Of a stretch of 64,000 nucleotides of DNA, positions 1 through 7,808 are shown one piece after another; position 1 is the stretch's first letter, and every line of letters starts with the position of its first letter. The notes under the pieces were generated by a model. The model worked only from the letters and a program-made list of their open reading frames with translations, did no database searches and was not told where the DNA came from. Origin of the DNA: Dietzia sp. B32 (GTDB taxonomy: Bacteria; Actinomycetota; Actinomycetes; Mycobacteriales; Mycobacteriaceae); contig NZ_CP093845.1 in the NCBI RefSeq assembly GCF_024732245.1, forward strand, positions 3,296,272 through 3,360,271, given 5' to 3'. A program made the translations under genes and the position numbers.

Positions 1-1085
1 ACGTCTTCGAGCTGGTGCGCGAACTCGATCACCTCGGGGGTGTCGTCGAGCTTGCCGCGGTGCTCGAGGCCGCGGGTCCACGCGAAGATCGACGCGATCG
101 GGTTGGTGGAGGTCGGCTTGCCCTGCTGATGCTGGCGGAAGTGCCGGGTAACGGTGCCGTGCGCGGCTTCCGCCTCGCAGGTCTTCCCGTCCGGCGTGAG
201 CAGGACGGAGGTCATCAGACCGAGGGAGCCGAACCCCTGGGCCACGGTGTCGGACTGCACGTCACCGTCGTAGTTCTTACACGCCCAGACGTAGCCGCCC
301 TCCCACTTGAGCGCGGAGGCCACCATGTCGTCGATGAGCCGGTGCTCGTAGGTCAGACCCGCCTTGTCGAACTCCTCCTTGAACTCACGGTCGAACACGT
401 CCTGGAAGATGTCTTTGAACGCGCCGTCGTAGGCTTTGAGGATGGTGTTCTTCGTGGACAGATACACCGGGTAACCGCGGTCGAGGGCGTAGTTGAACGA
501 GGCGCGCGCGAAGTCCTCGATGGACTTGGTGAAGTTGTACATCCCCATGACCACGCCGCCCTCGTCAGGCATGTCCACGATCTCGTGCTCGATCGGTTCG
601 GAGCCGTCGGTCGGCGTGTAGGTGATGGTGACCTTGCCCGCACCGGGGACCCTGAAGTCCGTGGCGCGGTACTGGTCGCCGAAGGCGTGGCGGCCGACGA
701 TGATCGGCTTGGTCCACCCCGGGACCAGGCGCGGCACGTTGGAGATGATGATCGGCGCGCGGAAGATCGTCCCGCCCAGGATGTTCCTGATGGTACCGTT
801 GGGCGAGCGGTACATCCGCTTGAGTCCGAATTCCTCGACGCGGGCCTCGTCGGGAGTGATGGTGGCGCACTTGACGCCCACGCCGTGCTTCTTGATCGCG
901 TTCGCGGCGTCCACGGTGATCTGGTCGTCCGTGGCGTCGCGGCTCTCGATCCCGAGGTCGTAGTACTCGAGGTCCACGTCCAGGTAGGGGTGGATCAGCT
1001 CCTCCTTGATGAACTTCCAGATGATGCGCGTCATCTCGTCGCCGTCCAGTTCGACGACGGTTCCCTGGACCTTGATCTTCGACAT
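1..1085 (-). CDS. icd: NADP-dependent isocitrate dehydrogenase (3' end cut off by window edge)
   Basis: This enzyme converts isocitrate to 2-oxoglutarate and CO2 in the TCA cycle, reducing NADP+. The reading frame opens with [20 protein letters not shown], typical of the homodimeric eukaryote-like class (Icd1 of mycobacteria). The substrate and metal signature [19 protein letters not shown] lies near residue 270. About 361 codons are visible. The family is about 405-410 residues, so roughly 45 C-terminal residues lie outside the window. A GAAGAGGG ribosome site precedes the ATG. The hexamer TAAAGT (complement of 1152-1157) could be its -10 box. It is divergent from metY. Family identity is very clear. 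Confidence 0.95.
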   Translation of the reverse strand, partial: MSKIKVQGTVVELDGDEMTRIIWKFIKEELIHPYLDVDLEYYDLGIESRDATDDQITVDAANAIKKHGVGVKCATITPDEARVEEFGLKRMYRSPNGTIRNILGGTIFRAPIIISNVPRLVPGWTKPIIVGRHAFGDQYRATDFRVPGAGKVTITYTPTDGSEPIEHEIVDMPDEGGVVMGMYNFTKSIEDFARASFNYALDRGYPVYLSTKNTILKAYDGAFKDIFQDVFDREFKEEFDKAGLTYEHRLIDDMVASALKWEGGYVWACKNYDGDVQSDTVAQGFGSLGLMTSVLLTPDGKTCEAEAAHGTVTRHFRQHQQGKPTSTNPIASIFAWTRGLEHRGKLDDTPEVIEFAHQLED

Positions 1086-1240
1086 CGGACCCTCTTCTCC
1101 CGCCCGGCCCTTGTGGGGCCGACGTGTCGGCTCATACGTGATGTAGGTCTCACTTTACTGCCCCGACACGGTCCGGAGCGGCCTCCGCGACGGGTAACCC
1201 CTCGTTGCAGCCGTCGAGCGGCTTAGGCTAGCCTGACCCC

Positions 1241-1360
1241 AGGTCATGAGTTCCAGCGACAAGCCCCGGCTCGCTGGACGGCAACCCTCCACCGCGGTGG
1301 GGTGCCCCGGGAGACGACCTGGCCCCCACCCGACCGGGTGACGGGCAAGCGCGGGTCCGC
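1241..1360 (+). ncRNA. SAM-IV riboswitch upstream of metY
   Basis: This leader is expected to bind S-adenosylmethionine and lower methionine synthesis when SAM is plentiful. It begins GGTCATGAG and closes with GACGACC at about 1313-1319, forming P1. Between these are the core elements CGGCAACCCTCC and GGTGGGGTGCCCCGGG, which match the actinobacterial SAM-IV aptamer as I remember it. A 3' part containing GGGCAAGCGCGGGTCC fits the extra SAM-IV domain. A TAGGCT hexamer at 1224-1229 is a plausible -10 box placing the transcript start near 1236-1240. The exact 3' boundary is uncertain because the aptamer overlaps the hairpin at 1353-1385. Confidence 0.88.
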
Positions 1361-1385
1361 TGACGGTAAGCGGGCGGACCCTTTT
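1353..1385 (+). terminator. Intrinsic-terminator-like hairpin, metY expression platform
   Basis: GGGTCCGC at 1353-1360 pairs perfectly with GCGGACCC at 1374-1381 and is followed at once by TTTT. The 5' arm overlaps the 3' end of the SAM-IV aptamer, so ligand binding could compete with it. A second small hairpin, AGGGGC/GCCCCT (1396-1410), lies directly before the metY start and covers half of the AGGAGG ribosome site (1393-1398). Control could therefore act on transcription, translation or both. Confidence 0.65.
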
Positions 1386-1410
1386 CGATGAGAGGAGGGG
1401 CTCCGCCCCT

Positions 1411-2745
1411 ATGACCTACGACAACAGCAACACGGACTGGGCCTTCGAGACCCGTCAGGTCCACGCCGGACAGCCCGTCGACTCCGACACCGGCGCCCGG
1501 AATCTGCCGATCTACCAGACCACCTCCTACGTGTTCGCCGATGCCAAGCAGGCGGCCGACCGTTTCGCGCTGGCGGAGATGGGGCCGATCTACACCCGTA
1601 TCACCAACCCCACCGTGGCGGCGGTCGAGGACCGCATCGCCTCACTGGAGGGCGGCGTCGCGGGACTGCTGTTCGCGTCGGGCCAGGCGGCAGAGACCGC
1701 CGTCATCCAGGCAATCGCCCAGTCCGGCGGCCACGTCGTCGCCTCTCCCCGCCTGTACGGCGGGACCGACACCCTGCTGCGCCACACCCTGCCCAAGTAC
1801 GGCATCGAGACCACGTTCGTCGAGAACCCGGACGACCCCGCCTCGTGGGAGGCGGCCGTGCGTCCCAACACGAAGCTCTTCTACGGCGAGTCGATCTCGA
1901 ACCCGCTCAACGACATCCTGGACATCCCGGCCATCGCCGAGGTCGCGCACCGCAACCAGGTCCCGCTCGTCATCGACAACACCGTGGCGACCCCCTACCT
2001 CATCCGCCCGCTGGAGCTGGGTGCTGACGTGGTGGTCTCCTCCGCCACCAAGTACCTCGGCGGGCACGGCTCGTCCCTCGCCGGCGTCCTGGTCGACGGC
2101 GGGAAGTTCGACTGGCGGGTGCAGCGCGACGGCGAGGACGTCTTCCCGTCCTTCACCACCCCGGACCCGGCCTACCACGGCCTGGTCTACGCCGATCTCG
2201 GCGCGCCCGCTCTCGCGCTCAAGGCCCGGGTGACCCTCCTGCGTGACACCGGCGCGGCGGCCTCCCCGTTCAACGCGTGGACCCTCGCCCAGGGCATCGA
2301 CACGCTGAGCCTGCGGGTCGAGCGCCACGTGGAGAACGCGCAGCGGATCGCCGAGTGGCTCGAGGCCCGTTCCGACGTGGCCAAGGTCCAGTACGCGGGC
2401 CTGGCCTCCTCGCCCTACAACGAGCTCCAGAAGAAGCTGGCCCCCAAGGGCGCCGGCGCGATCGTCACGTTCGACCTGGCCGTGCCGGAGGGCACGTCCG
2501 ACGACGACGTCAAGGCCCGCGCCTGGGCGTTCATCGACGCCCTCAAGCTGCACTCGTGCCTGGTCAACATCGGTGACGTGCGGTCGCTCGTGTGCCACCC
2601 CGCGACTACCACCCACTCGCAGGGCACCCCCGAGGCCAACGCGATCGCCGGGGTCACCCTCGCGACCGTCCGCCTGTCGGTGGGCATCGAGTCCGTCCAG
2701 GACATCATCGGCGACCTTGAGCTCGGTTTCGCCGCGATCTCCTGA
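1411..2745 (+). CDS. metY: O-acetylhomoserine sulfhydrylase (O-acetylhomoserine aminocarboxypropyltransferase)
   Basis: This PLP enzyme makes homocysteine from O-acetylhomoserine and sulfide in direct-sulfhydrylation methionine synthesis. The 444-residue protein has the Cys/Met-metabolism PLP fold, with the cofactor lysine at Lys214 in [15 protein letters not shown]. The N-terminal motif ETRQVHAG and the phosphate-binding ASGQAAET region are both present, and the length is normal for MetY. It is the first gene after the SAM-IV riboswitch. The metX gene starts 10 bases after its stop. The ATG at 1411 is fixed by the AGGAGG ribosome site and by family alignment. Confidence 0.96.
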   Translation: MTYDNSNTDWAFETRQVHAGQPVDSDTGARNLPIYQTTSYVFADAKQAADRFALAEMGPIYTRITNPTVAAVEDRIASLEGGVAGLLFASGQAAETAVIQAIAQSGGHVVASPRLYGGTDTLLRHTLPKYGIETTFVENPDDPASWEAAVRPNTKLFYGESISNPLNDILDIPAIAEVAHRNQVPLVIDNTVATPYLIRPLELGADVVVSSATKYLGGHGSSLAGVLVDGGKFDWRVQRDGEDVFPSFTTPDPAYHGLVYADLGAPALALKARVTLLRDTGAAASPFNAWTLAQGIDTLSLRVERHVENAQRIAEWLEARSDVAKVQYAGLASSPYNELQKKLAPKGAGAIVTFDLAVPEGTSDDDVKARAWAFIDALKLHSCLVNIGDVRSLVCHPATTTHSQGTPEANAIAGVTLATVRLSVGIESVQDIIGDLELGFAAIS

Positions 2746-2755
2746 TCCGTCCCCC

Positions 2756-3925
2756 ATGGTCCGCTCCTCCGATCCGCTCGCGCTGTTGCCCCCGGGCGAC
2801 GGCACCCTCGGCCACGTCGCCCTCGGCGACATCACGCTGGTCACCGGTGTCGTCCTCCCGGGGGTGACCCTCGCGGTCCAGCGGTGGGGGCGGATCGCGG
2901 AGGACCGGTCCAACGTCGTCCTGGTCGAGCACGCGCTCACGGGCGACTCGCACGTCGTGGGTCCGGTCGATTCCCTGCACCCCACCCCGGGATGGTGGAA
3001 CGGGCTCGTCGGGCCCGGACTCCCCCTGGACACCGACCGCTACTGCGTATTGTCGGTCAACGTCCTGGGGGGCTGCCGGGGATCGACCGGGCCGAGCTCG
3101 CTCCACCCTGACGGCCATTACTGGGGAGCCCGGTTCCCCGCCGTCTCGGTGCGCGACATGGTCGAGTCCGAGCGCGTCCTGGCAGACCTCCTGGGGATCG
3201 ACCGCTGGGCGGCCGTCATCGGTGGATCGATGGGCGGGGCCCGGACGCTGGAGTGGATGGTCACCCACCCCGACCGCGTCCGAGCGGCCTGCGTCCTGGC
3301 CGTCGGTGCCCGCGCCTCGGCCGACCAGATCGGCATCCAGACCGCCCAGATCATGGCCGTGACCTCGGACCCCCACTGGCAGCAGGGCGGGTACCACGGG
3401 ACCGGCCGCACGCCGGTCACCGGCCTGGGCATCGCGCGGCGCATCGCGCATCTCTCCTATCGGGGTGAGGTGGAACTCGACGAGCGCTTCGCCAACCGGC
3501 CCCAGCCCGGTGAGGATCCGCGGGGTGAGGACCTGTCCATGTCGGGCCGGTTCGCCGTGCAGTCCTATCTCGATCACCAGGCGGGCAAGCTGGTCTCCCG
3601 CTTCGACGCCTGCACCTACGTACTGCTCACCGACGCGCTCAACCGTCATGACGTCGGGCTGGATCGGGGTGGCGTCGATGAGGCGCTGCGGTCCTGTCCC
3701 GTCCCGTGCGTGATCGGCGGCGTCACCACCGACCGCCTGTACCCGCTACGTCAGCAGCAGGAACTGGCAGATCTGCTCCCCGGCGCGGACCCGCTCGTCG
3801 TGATCGAGAGTCCCGCGGGCCACGACGGCTTCCTCACCGAGGACCACGTGGTGGGACCGATGCTCGAGCGCACTCTCGAACTGGCCGAGCAGGACACCAC
3901 AGACCGCACCCGAGGACACGCGTGA
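2756..3925 (+). CDS. metX: Homoserine O-acetyltransferase
   Basis: This enzyme acetylates L-homoserine with acetyl-CoA and so supplies the substrate of MetY. The 389-residue protein has the alpha/beta-hydrolase fold, with the nucleophile Ser158 in GGSMGGAR, a catalytic Asp in [11 protein letters not shown] and a catalytic His in ESPAGHDGF near the C terminus. The frame is open further upstream, but the ATG at 2756 is preferred. It sits 10 bases after metY, and family homology begins only after it. The gene is co-transcribed with metY and probably under the same riboswitch. Its stop overlaps the next start (GTGA). Confidence 0.95.
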   Translation: MVRSSDPLALLPPGDGTLGHVALGDITLVTGVVLPGVTLAVQRWGRIAEDRSNVVLVEHALTGDSHVVGPVDSLHPTPGWWNGLVGPGLPLDTDRYCVLSVNVLGGCRGSTGPSSLHPDGHYWGARFPAVSVRDMVESERVLADLLGIDRWAAVIGGSMGGARTLEWMVTHPDRVRAACVLAVGARASADQIGIQTAQIMAVTSDPHWQQGGYHGTGRTPVTGLGIARRIAHLSYRGEVELDERFANRPQPGEDPRGEDLSMSGRFAVQSYLDHQAGKLVSRFDACTYVLLTDALNRHDVGLDRGGVDEALRSCPVPCVIGGVTTDRLYPLRQQQELADLLPGADPLVVIESPAGHDGFLTEDHVVGPMLERTLELAEQDTTDRTRGHA

Positions 3926-4359
3926 CCGAATTCGACCACACTCCCCGCCCGGCCGTGATGGGCCTCGCCGGCCTCGCGGCGGGCTTCGGCGTCATCGGGA
4001 TGGCGATCGGCTTCGCCACCCTCCTGGGCCTCACGGCGACAGCGACCGGCGGTCACGACACGATGGGTTTCGGACCCGCCGCCGCCACCGCCGCGTCCTC
4101 GTTCGTCATGGGCACACTGCTCGTCGTGGGGGCCGTGCTGTTGTGGCGGGCCCACCGCAGTTCGCGCGTGGTGATCGGGACGGCCGTGGCCCTGCTCGCC
4201 CTCAGTTCGTTGGCGCGGATGGTGCTGGACAGCGTCACCTTCATCTCCGTCGTCGGTACGGTGCTGTCCCTGCTCGCCCTGACGGCGATGGGGTATCTCC
4301 TCGTCTCCGACTCGGTTCGTGAGCACGTCCGTGAGGGCGTACCGCTCAGGCTCCGCTGA
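3922..4359 (+). CDS. Small four-helix membrane protein, unknown function
   Basis: I do not recognise this 145-residue protein beyond its being integral to the membrane. It has four hydrophobic segments at about residues 14-34, 53-71, 80-98 and 108-130, with short polar loops. It starts at a GTG that overlaps the metX stop by four bases (GTGA), so it is translationally coupled to the methionine genes. A membrane protein after metX is also seen in related actinobacteria, which argues that it is real, but no role in sulfur metabolism can be read from it. The end of the operon is close to 4359. Confidence 0.8.
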   Translation: MTEFDHTPRPAVMGLAGLAAGFGVIGMAIGFATLLGLTATATGGHDTMGFGPAAATAASSFVMGTLLVVGAVLLWRAHRSSRVVIGTAVALLALSSLARMVLDSVTFISVVGTVLSLLALTAMGYLLVSDSVREHVREGVPLRLR

Positions 4360-4392
4360 CTCGCTCTCCTCCGTCGCGCCGCCCCTCCAGAA

Positions 4393-4493
4393 CGCCACCC
4401 ATCGAACGTCGCGCCACCCATCGGACATCGCGCCACCCATCGGACGTCGCGCCACCCATCGGGCGCCATGGGCAGCGCGTGATCCGATAGGTG
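4393..4493. repeat. 19-bp tandem repeat array plus inverted copy (left flank of DUF559 gene)
   Basis: Four head-to-tail copies of a unit close to CGCCACCCATCGGACRTCG begin at 4393, 4412, 4431 and 4450, exactly 19 bp apart. An inverted copy of the core, TCCGATAGGTG, follows at 4483-4493 after a 19-base loop. The last direct copy can therefore fold with it as a hairpin with one mismatch. The same arrangement recurs at 5752-5834 beyond the neighbouring gene. Apart from the array, 4360-4721 contains no gene I can support. A GATCAT hexamer at 4710-4715 may be the promoter -10 of the next gene. Confidence 0.85.
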
Positions 4494-4721
4494 ATCCGCA
4501 CCGGCGCGGAGGAAATCGGGCCGCGGAGGGAATCTGCTCTGCGGCGATGCGCTGGTCGCGAGATCGTCCCCCGTGGATCGCGACAGACGCCGTTCTCGCT
4601 GCTCCGCGCGGGGTACGTAAAGGGCGGGCCCTCTTACCCCAGACCCTCCGTTGTCCACAGGCGGCCGTCGTCAGACGGCACTGAGCCGGTCTCCCTGCGA
4701 GATGGCCGTGATCATCGGGGT

Positions 4722-5651
4722 ATGAACACACCAGACGATCTGATCCCTCTGCTCCTCACCACCGATCGGCTGCTCAGCCGGGGAATGACGAGCCACAGCC
4801 TGAGCCGCGCTGTGAGGTCCGGCGATCTGATCCGGCTCAGACCCGGATTCTTCGTAGAGAAGAGAGCACGCGATCTCTGCAGGCGTGACCGCCACCTCTT
4901 GTCGGTTCTGGCCACGAAAACTGCACTTGACTCGCTGGTGTTCTCTCACGCATCTGCGGCTCTCATCCACGGTCTTCCGGACTGGGGTCTGCCGCTGCGA
5001 AAGGTCGCGGTGTGCGACGAGGGGGCGTCGCCGCGATCCCGCACCACCGATCTGACGACCTTCCGCTTTGTGCCTGATCTCGCCGGTGAGGTCACGACGG
5101 TCAACGGATTGCGGGTCACCACTCCGGCACGAACAGTGACGGATATCGCGATCTCGACGAACAGGGATGCCTGCGTCGCGGTTGCCGATGCTGCGCTCCA
5201 CGGCGAACTCGTCACCGGGATCGCGCTCGAAGAATCTCTGGAGAAGTCCGCGGGCCGTCGCGGGATCAGGCGCGCCCGACACTCGCTGAGCCTCGCGGAC
5301 GGGCGGAGCGAGAGCGTGGCAGAGACCCTGAGCCGGCTGACTTTCCGTGACCACGGCCTGCCGGAGCCGGAGATCCAGGTCGACATAGTCAACTCCCGCG
5401 GCATCAGAGTGGCTCGCGTGGATTTCCTGTGGCCCGAGTACGGCGTGGTCGGAGAATGTGACGGTTTCGGTAAGTACTTCGAGGGGCTGACCCCCGCAGA
5501 GACACGGCATCGATTGGGGATGGAGAAGGATCGCGATGCCGAACTCATGGCACTCGGCTATCGAGTCTTACATTGGCGGTGGCGTGATCTCGAGGAGCCT
5601 CATGTCCTGGCTGCGCGCATCAAGCGGGTGCTCTTCTCCGCAGCCGCGTGA
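4722..5651 (+). CDS. AbiEi-like winged-helix N-domain plus DUF559 (Vsr-like nuclease fold) protein
   Basis: This 309-residue protein belongs to a large actinobacterial family usually labelled type IV toxin-antitoxin AbiEi antitoxin-domain protein. Its first 60 residues resemble the AbiEi helix-turn-helix. The C-terminal third (about 205-305) resembles DUF559, related to Vsr/PD-(D/E)XK endonucleases. Candidate active-site residues lie in DFLWPEYGVVGECDGFGKY, and LGYRVLHWRW follows. No AbiEii-like toxin gene is adjacent, so a toxin-antitoxin role is doubtful. Codons are less GC-rich than in the neighbours, which suggests transfer. The ATG at 4722 is chosen because homology begins there and a -10-like GATCAT ends six bases before it. 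Biological function is unknown. Confidence 0.8.
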   Translation: MNTPDDLIPLLLTTDRLLSRGMTSHSLSRAVRSGDLIRLRPGFFVEKRARDLCRRDRHLLSVLATKTALDSLVFSHASAALIHGLPDWGLPLRKVAVCDEGASPRSRTTDLTTFRFVPDLAGEVTTVNGLRVTTPARTVTDIAISTNRDACVAVADAALHGELVTGIALEESLEKSAGRRGIRRARHSLSLADGRSESVAETLSRLTFRDHGLPEPEIQVDIVNSRGIRVARVDFLWPEYGVVGECDGFGKYFEGLTPAETRHRLGMEKDRDAELMALGYRVLHWRWRDLEEPHVLAARIKRVLFSAAA

Positions 5652-5751
5652 CCAGCCCACCTGCCCTCGCGTGAGCGGCCTCGGCCCCGACGTGCTTGAT
5701 CGCCGACCGGGTTGCCGGCCGACGATGGCCAGATGCAACGCCACGTGATCG

Positions 5752-5834
5752 CCACCTATCGAATCGCCCGTCACCTATCAGATCGCCCGCCACCTATCGG
5801 ACCCGCTGGGTGACTCGCCATCCGATAGGTGGCG
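5752..5834. repeat. 19-bp tandem repeat array plus inverted copy (right flank of DUF559 gene)
   Basis: Three copies of the core CCACCTATCGGA occur at 5752, 5771 and 5790, again exactly 19 bp apart. An inverted copy, TCCGATAGGTGGCG, lies at 5821-5834. The last direct copy (5788-5801) and the inverted copy match perfectly over 14 bp around a 19-base loop. Unit sequence, period, loop length and orientation all match the array at 4393-4493. No gene is visible in 5652-6012. The region holds this array and a different repeat at 5881-5961. Confidence 0.85.
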
Positions 5835-5880
5835 CTGGGGTTCGGCGGATGCGGCAGGGCACGCGCGTGAAGGAACACAG

Positions 5881-5961
5881 GCGCGCGACGGCTACGGCCC
5901 GCGATAGCAACTGCGCGCGACGGCTACGGCCCGCACTAGCAACGGCGCGCGACGGCAGGCC
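5881..5961. repeat. 32-bp tandem direct repeat, about 2.5 copies
   Basis: Two adjacent 32-bp units (5881-5912 and 5913-5944) differ at only a few positions. A partial third copy runs from 5945 to about 5961. Each unit opens with GCGCGCGACGGC, and the two full units continue to TAGCAAC. The unit is unrelated to the 19-bp repeat just upstream. It lies between the DUF559 gene and the convergent DUF3017 gene. Confidence 0.75.
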
Positions 5962-6012
5962 AGTGCAGACCCGGCCGACTCGGCGTAGGCGTCCGCGCAG
6001 ACCCGGCCGCCG

Positions 6013-6366
6013 TCAGCCGGTGCCGAGCGAGTCGATCGACGTGGCCAGCCACAGGATGACGGCGCCGAGCGCGGTGTAGAAGGCGACGTCGAACCCCCTG
6101 CCGCGAACCCCGAGCAGCCGGGCCCGCTCGTCCGGCACCACCGCCCGCAGGATCGCCGCCGCCAGTGCCACCACGCCGAGCAGGAACGCCCCGCGCCGCC
6201 ATCGCTCGAGGATCACGAACCCCAGTGCGACCGCCACCCCCGCCAGCACCAGGGCGAGCGGCCACTGCGCCCGCACCTGCGCCCACGTCAGGCGCGAGGG
6301 CCGCGTACGGCGGGGCCGCGCGTCGGTCGTGCCGTTCAGGGGCCGGTCGGGAGCCGGGTGTGTCAT
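6013..6366 (-). CDS. DUF3017 membrane protein
   Basis: This 117-residue protein has a basic, proline-rich N terminus and three hydrophobic segments at about 35-52, 57-74 and 92-110. It matches the actinobacterial DUF3017 family, members of which characteristically follow folD. It starts 8 bases after the folD stop, so the two form an operon. Function is unknown and nothing in the sequence suggests a catalytic role. Confidence 0.85.
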   Translation of the reverse strand: MTHPAPDRPLNGTTDARPRRTRPSRLTWAQVRAQWPLALVLAGVAVALGFVILERWRRGAFLLGVVALAAAILRAVVPDERARLLGVRGRGFDVAFYTALGAVILWLATSIDSLGTG

Positions 6367-6374
6367 CGGGGGTC

Positions 6375-7232
6375 TCAGTTACCGGAGTCGAGCCGCTCGC
6401 ACCGCTCGACCACGTTGCTCAGCAGGAATGCCCTGGTGAGGGGCCCGACGCCACCCGGGTTGGGAGAGACCGCGCCCGCGACCTCCCACACGTCCGGGTG
6501 GACGTCCCCGGCGAGCTTGCCGTCCAGTCGGGACACGCCCACGTCCAGTACCGCGGCTCCGGGCTTGACCATGTCGGCGGTGACCATGTGCGCGACCCCC
6601 GCCGCGGCCACGATCACGTCGGCCCGACGCGTCTCGGCGGCGAGATCGCGGGTACCGGTGTGACAGAGGGTCACGGTGGCGTTCTCGCTGCGGCGCGTGA
6701 GCATGAGCCCGATCGGACGTCCGACGGTGACGCCGCGTCCGATCACCACCACGTGCGCGCCGTCGAGCTCGACGCCGAAGCGGCGCAGCAGGTGGATGCT
6801 GCCGTTGGGGGTACACGGCAGTGGCGCCGGCTCGTTCAGCACGAGCTTGCCCAGGTTGACCGGGTGCAGGCCGTCGGCGTCCTTGACGGGGTCGATCCGC
6901 TCGAGGATCGCGTTCTCGTCGAGGTGCTTCGGCAGCGGCAACTGCACGATGTACCCGGTGCAGGCGGGATCGGTGTTGAGCTCGTCGATGACGGCCTCGA
7001 GCTCGGCCTGGGAGGTGTCGGCGGGCAGATCGCGACGGGTGGAGGCGATGCCGACCTGCTCGCAGTCTCGGTGCTTCATCTTCACGTAGGAGTGGCTGCC
7101 GGGATCGTCCCCGACCAGGACGGTACCCAGTCCCGGGGTGATGCCCTTGTCGCGCAGCGCGGCCACGCGTGCGGTGAGGTCGGCGACGATCTCGTCGCGG
7201 GTGAGCTTTCCGTCCAGCTTGATCGCGGTCAC
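6375..7232 (-). CDS. folD: Bifunctional methylenetetrahydrofolate dehydrogenase/cyclohydrolase
   Basis: FolD interconverts 5,10-methylene-THF and 10-formyl-THF, supplying one-carbon units for purines and formyl-Met. The motif [14 protein letters not shown], the NADP-binding [12 protein letters not shown] and the C-terminal [12 protein letters not shown] are all present. Starting at GTG 7232 gives 285 residues, about the mycobacterial length. The frame stays open to an ATG at 7271, but the extra 13 residues are not conserved as I recall the family. Start confidence is moderate and identity confidence is high. Confidence 0.94.
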   Translation of the reverse strand: MTAIKLDGKLTRDEIVADLTARVAALRDKGITPGLGTVLVGDDPGSHSYVKMKHRDCEQVGIASTRRDLPADTSQAELEAVIDELNTDPACTGYIVQLPLPKHLDENAILERIDPVKDADGLHPVNLGKLVLNEPAPLPCTPNGSIHLLRRFGVELDGAHVVVIGRGVTVGRPIGLMLTRRSENATVTLCHTGTRDLAAETRRADVIVAAAGVAHMVTADMVKPGAAVLDVGVSRLDGKLAGDVHPDVWEVAGAVSPNPGGVGPLTRAFLLSNVVERCERLDSGN

Positions 7233-7291
7233 GGGGACCAGTATCCCACTCCCGGTCCGTCCCGTCGGCACGGCGCTGCGAGAATGGCCCC

Positions 7292-7765
7292 ATGACCGGT
7301 GTGGGTGTGCGTGTGCTGTTCGACCGTCCGTGCATCCCGCCCAATACGGGCAACGCGATCCGGATGGCCGCGGGTGCGGGCTGCGAACTGCATCTCGCCG
7401 GCCCGCTCGGCTTCGACCTGTCCGCGCCGCAGTTGCGACGCGCGGGACTGGATTACCACGATCTCGCCCACGTGGAGGTGCACGAGGATCTCGAGGCCGC
7501 GTACGCGAGCCTCCTGCCCGCGCGGGTCTGGGCCTTCAGTGCGAGGGCGGACCTGGCGCTCCCGGAGGTGCGGTTCTCCCCCGGCGACGTACTGCTCTTC
7601 GGCCCCGAGCCCACGGGCCTGTCCGAGGAGGCGTTGTCCGACGATCGGGTCACGGCGACGGTGCGCATCCCCATGCTGCCGGGGCGCCGGTCGATGAACC
7701 TGTCCAACGCGGCCGCGGTGGCCGTCTACGAGGCCTGGCGGCAACAGGGGTACATCGACGGCTAG
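7292..7765 (+). CDS. trmL: tRNA (cytidine/uridine-2'-O-)-methyltransferase, SpoU/TrmL family
   Basis: The protein is a SPOUT-fold methyltransferase predicted to methylate the 2'-OH of tRNA wobble position 34 using SAM. It has 157 residues, typical of single-domain TrmL. The three SpoU motifs are visible: [14 protein letters not shown] at about 15-28, [13 protein letters not shown] at about 100-112, and the knot-forming [20 protein letters not shown] at about 128-147. It is divergent from folD. A GAGAAT hexamer (7280-7285) ends six bases before the ATG, consistent with a leaderless transcript. Confidence 0.9.
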   Translation: MTGVGVRVLFDRPCIPPNTGNAIRMAAGAGCELHLAGPLGFDLSAPQLRRAGLDYHDLAHVEVHEDLEAAYASLLPARVWAFSARADLALPEVRFSPGDVLLFGPEPTGLSEEALSDDRVTATVRIPMLPGRRSMNLSNAAAVAVYEAWRQQGYIDG

Positions 7766-7790
7766 GAAATTTCTGCTCATTTGATTTAGG

Positions 7791-7808
7791 ATTTCGGCAT
7801 GCCGAAAT
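7791..7808. promoter_or_regulatory. Perfect 18-bp palindrome over the mntA start codon (candidate MntR operator)
   Basis: ATTTCGGCATGCCGAAAT reads the same on both strands and contains the ATG at 7799. It sits in an unusually AT-rich stretch (7765-7810) at the head of an operon whose last gene encodes a DtxR/MntR-type regulator. Autoregulation by that protein is the natural inference. A weak TTAGGA ribosome site immediately precedes the palindrome. No binding data can be read from sequence alone. Confidence 0.6.

Noticed and set aside
1222..1236. IdeR/DtxR iron box (TTAGGCTAGCCTGA) upstream of metY.
   Set aside because: Only part of the 19-bp IdeR consensus is present, and TAGGCT is better explained as the -10 box just before the SAM-IV leader.
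4722..5651. Type IV toxin-antitoxin system.
   Set aside because: There is no toxin (AbiEii nucleotidyltransferase) gene on either side. Only the N-terminal domain is shared with AbiEi.
4393..5834. CRISPR array.
   Set aside because: The units are only 19 bp and tandem without unique spacers, each array ends in an inverted copy, and no cas genes are present.
5696..6079. Plus-strand ORF across the repeat region after the DUF559 gene.
   Set aside because: The translation is Arg/Pro/Thr-rich, crosses both repeat types and runs antisense into DUF3017. It has no ribosome site and no recognisable domain.
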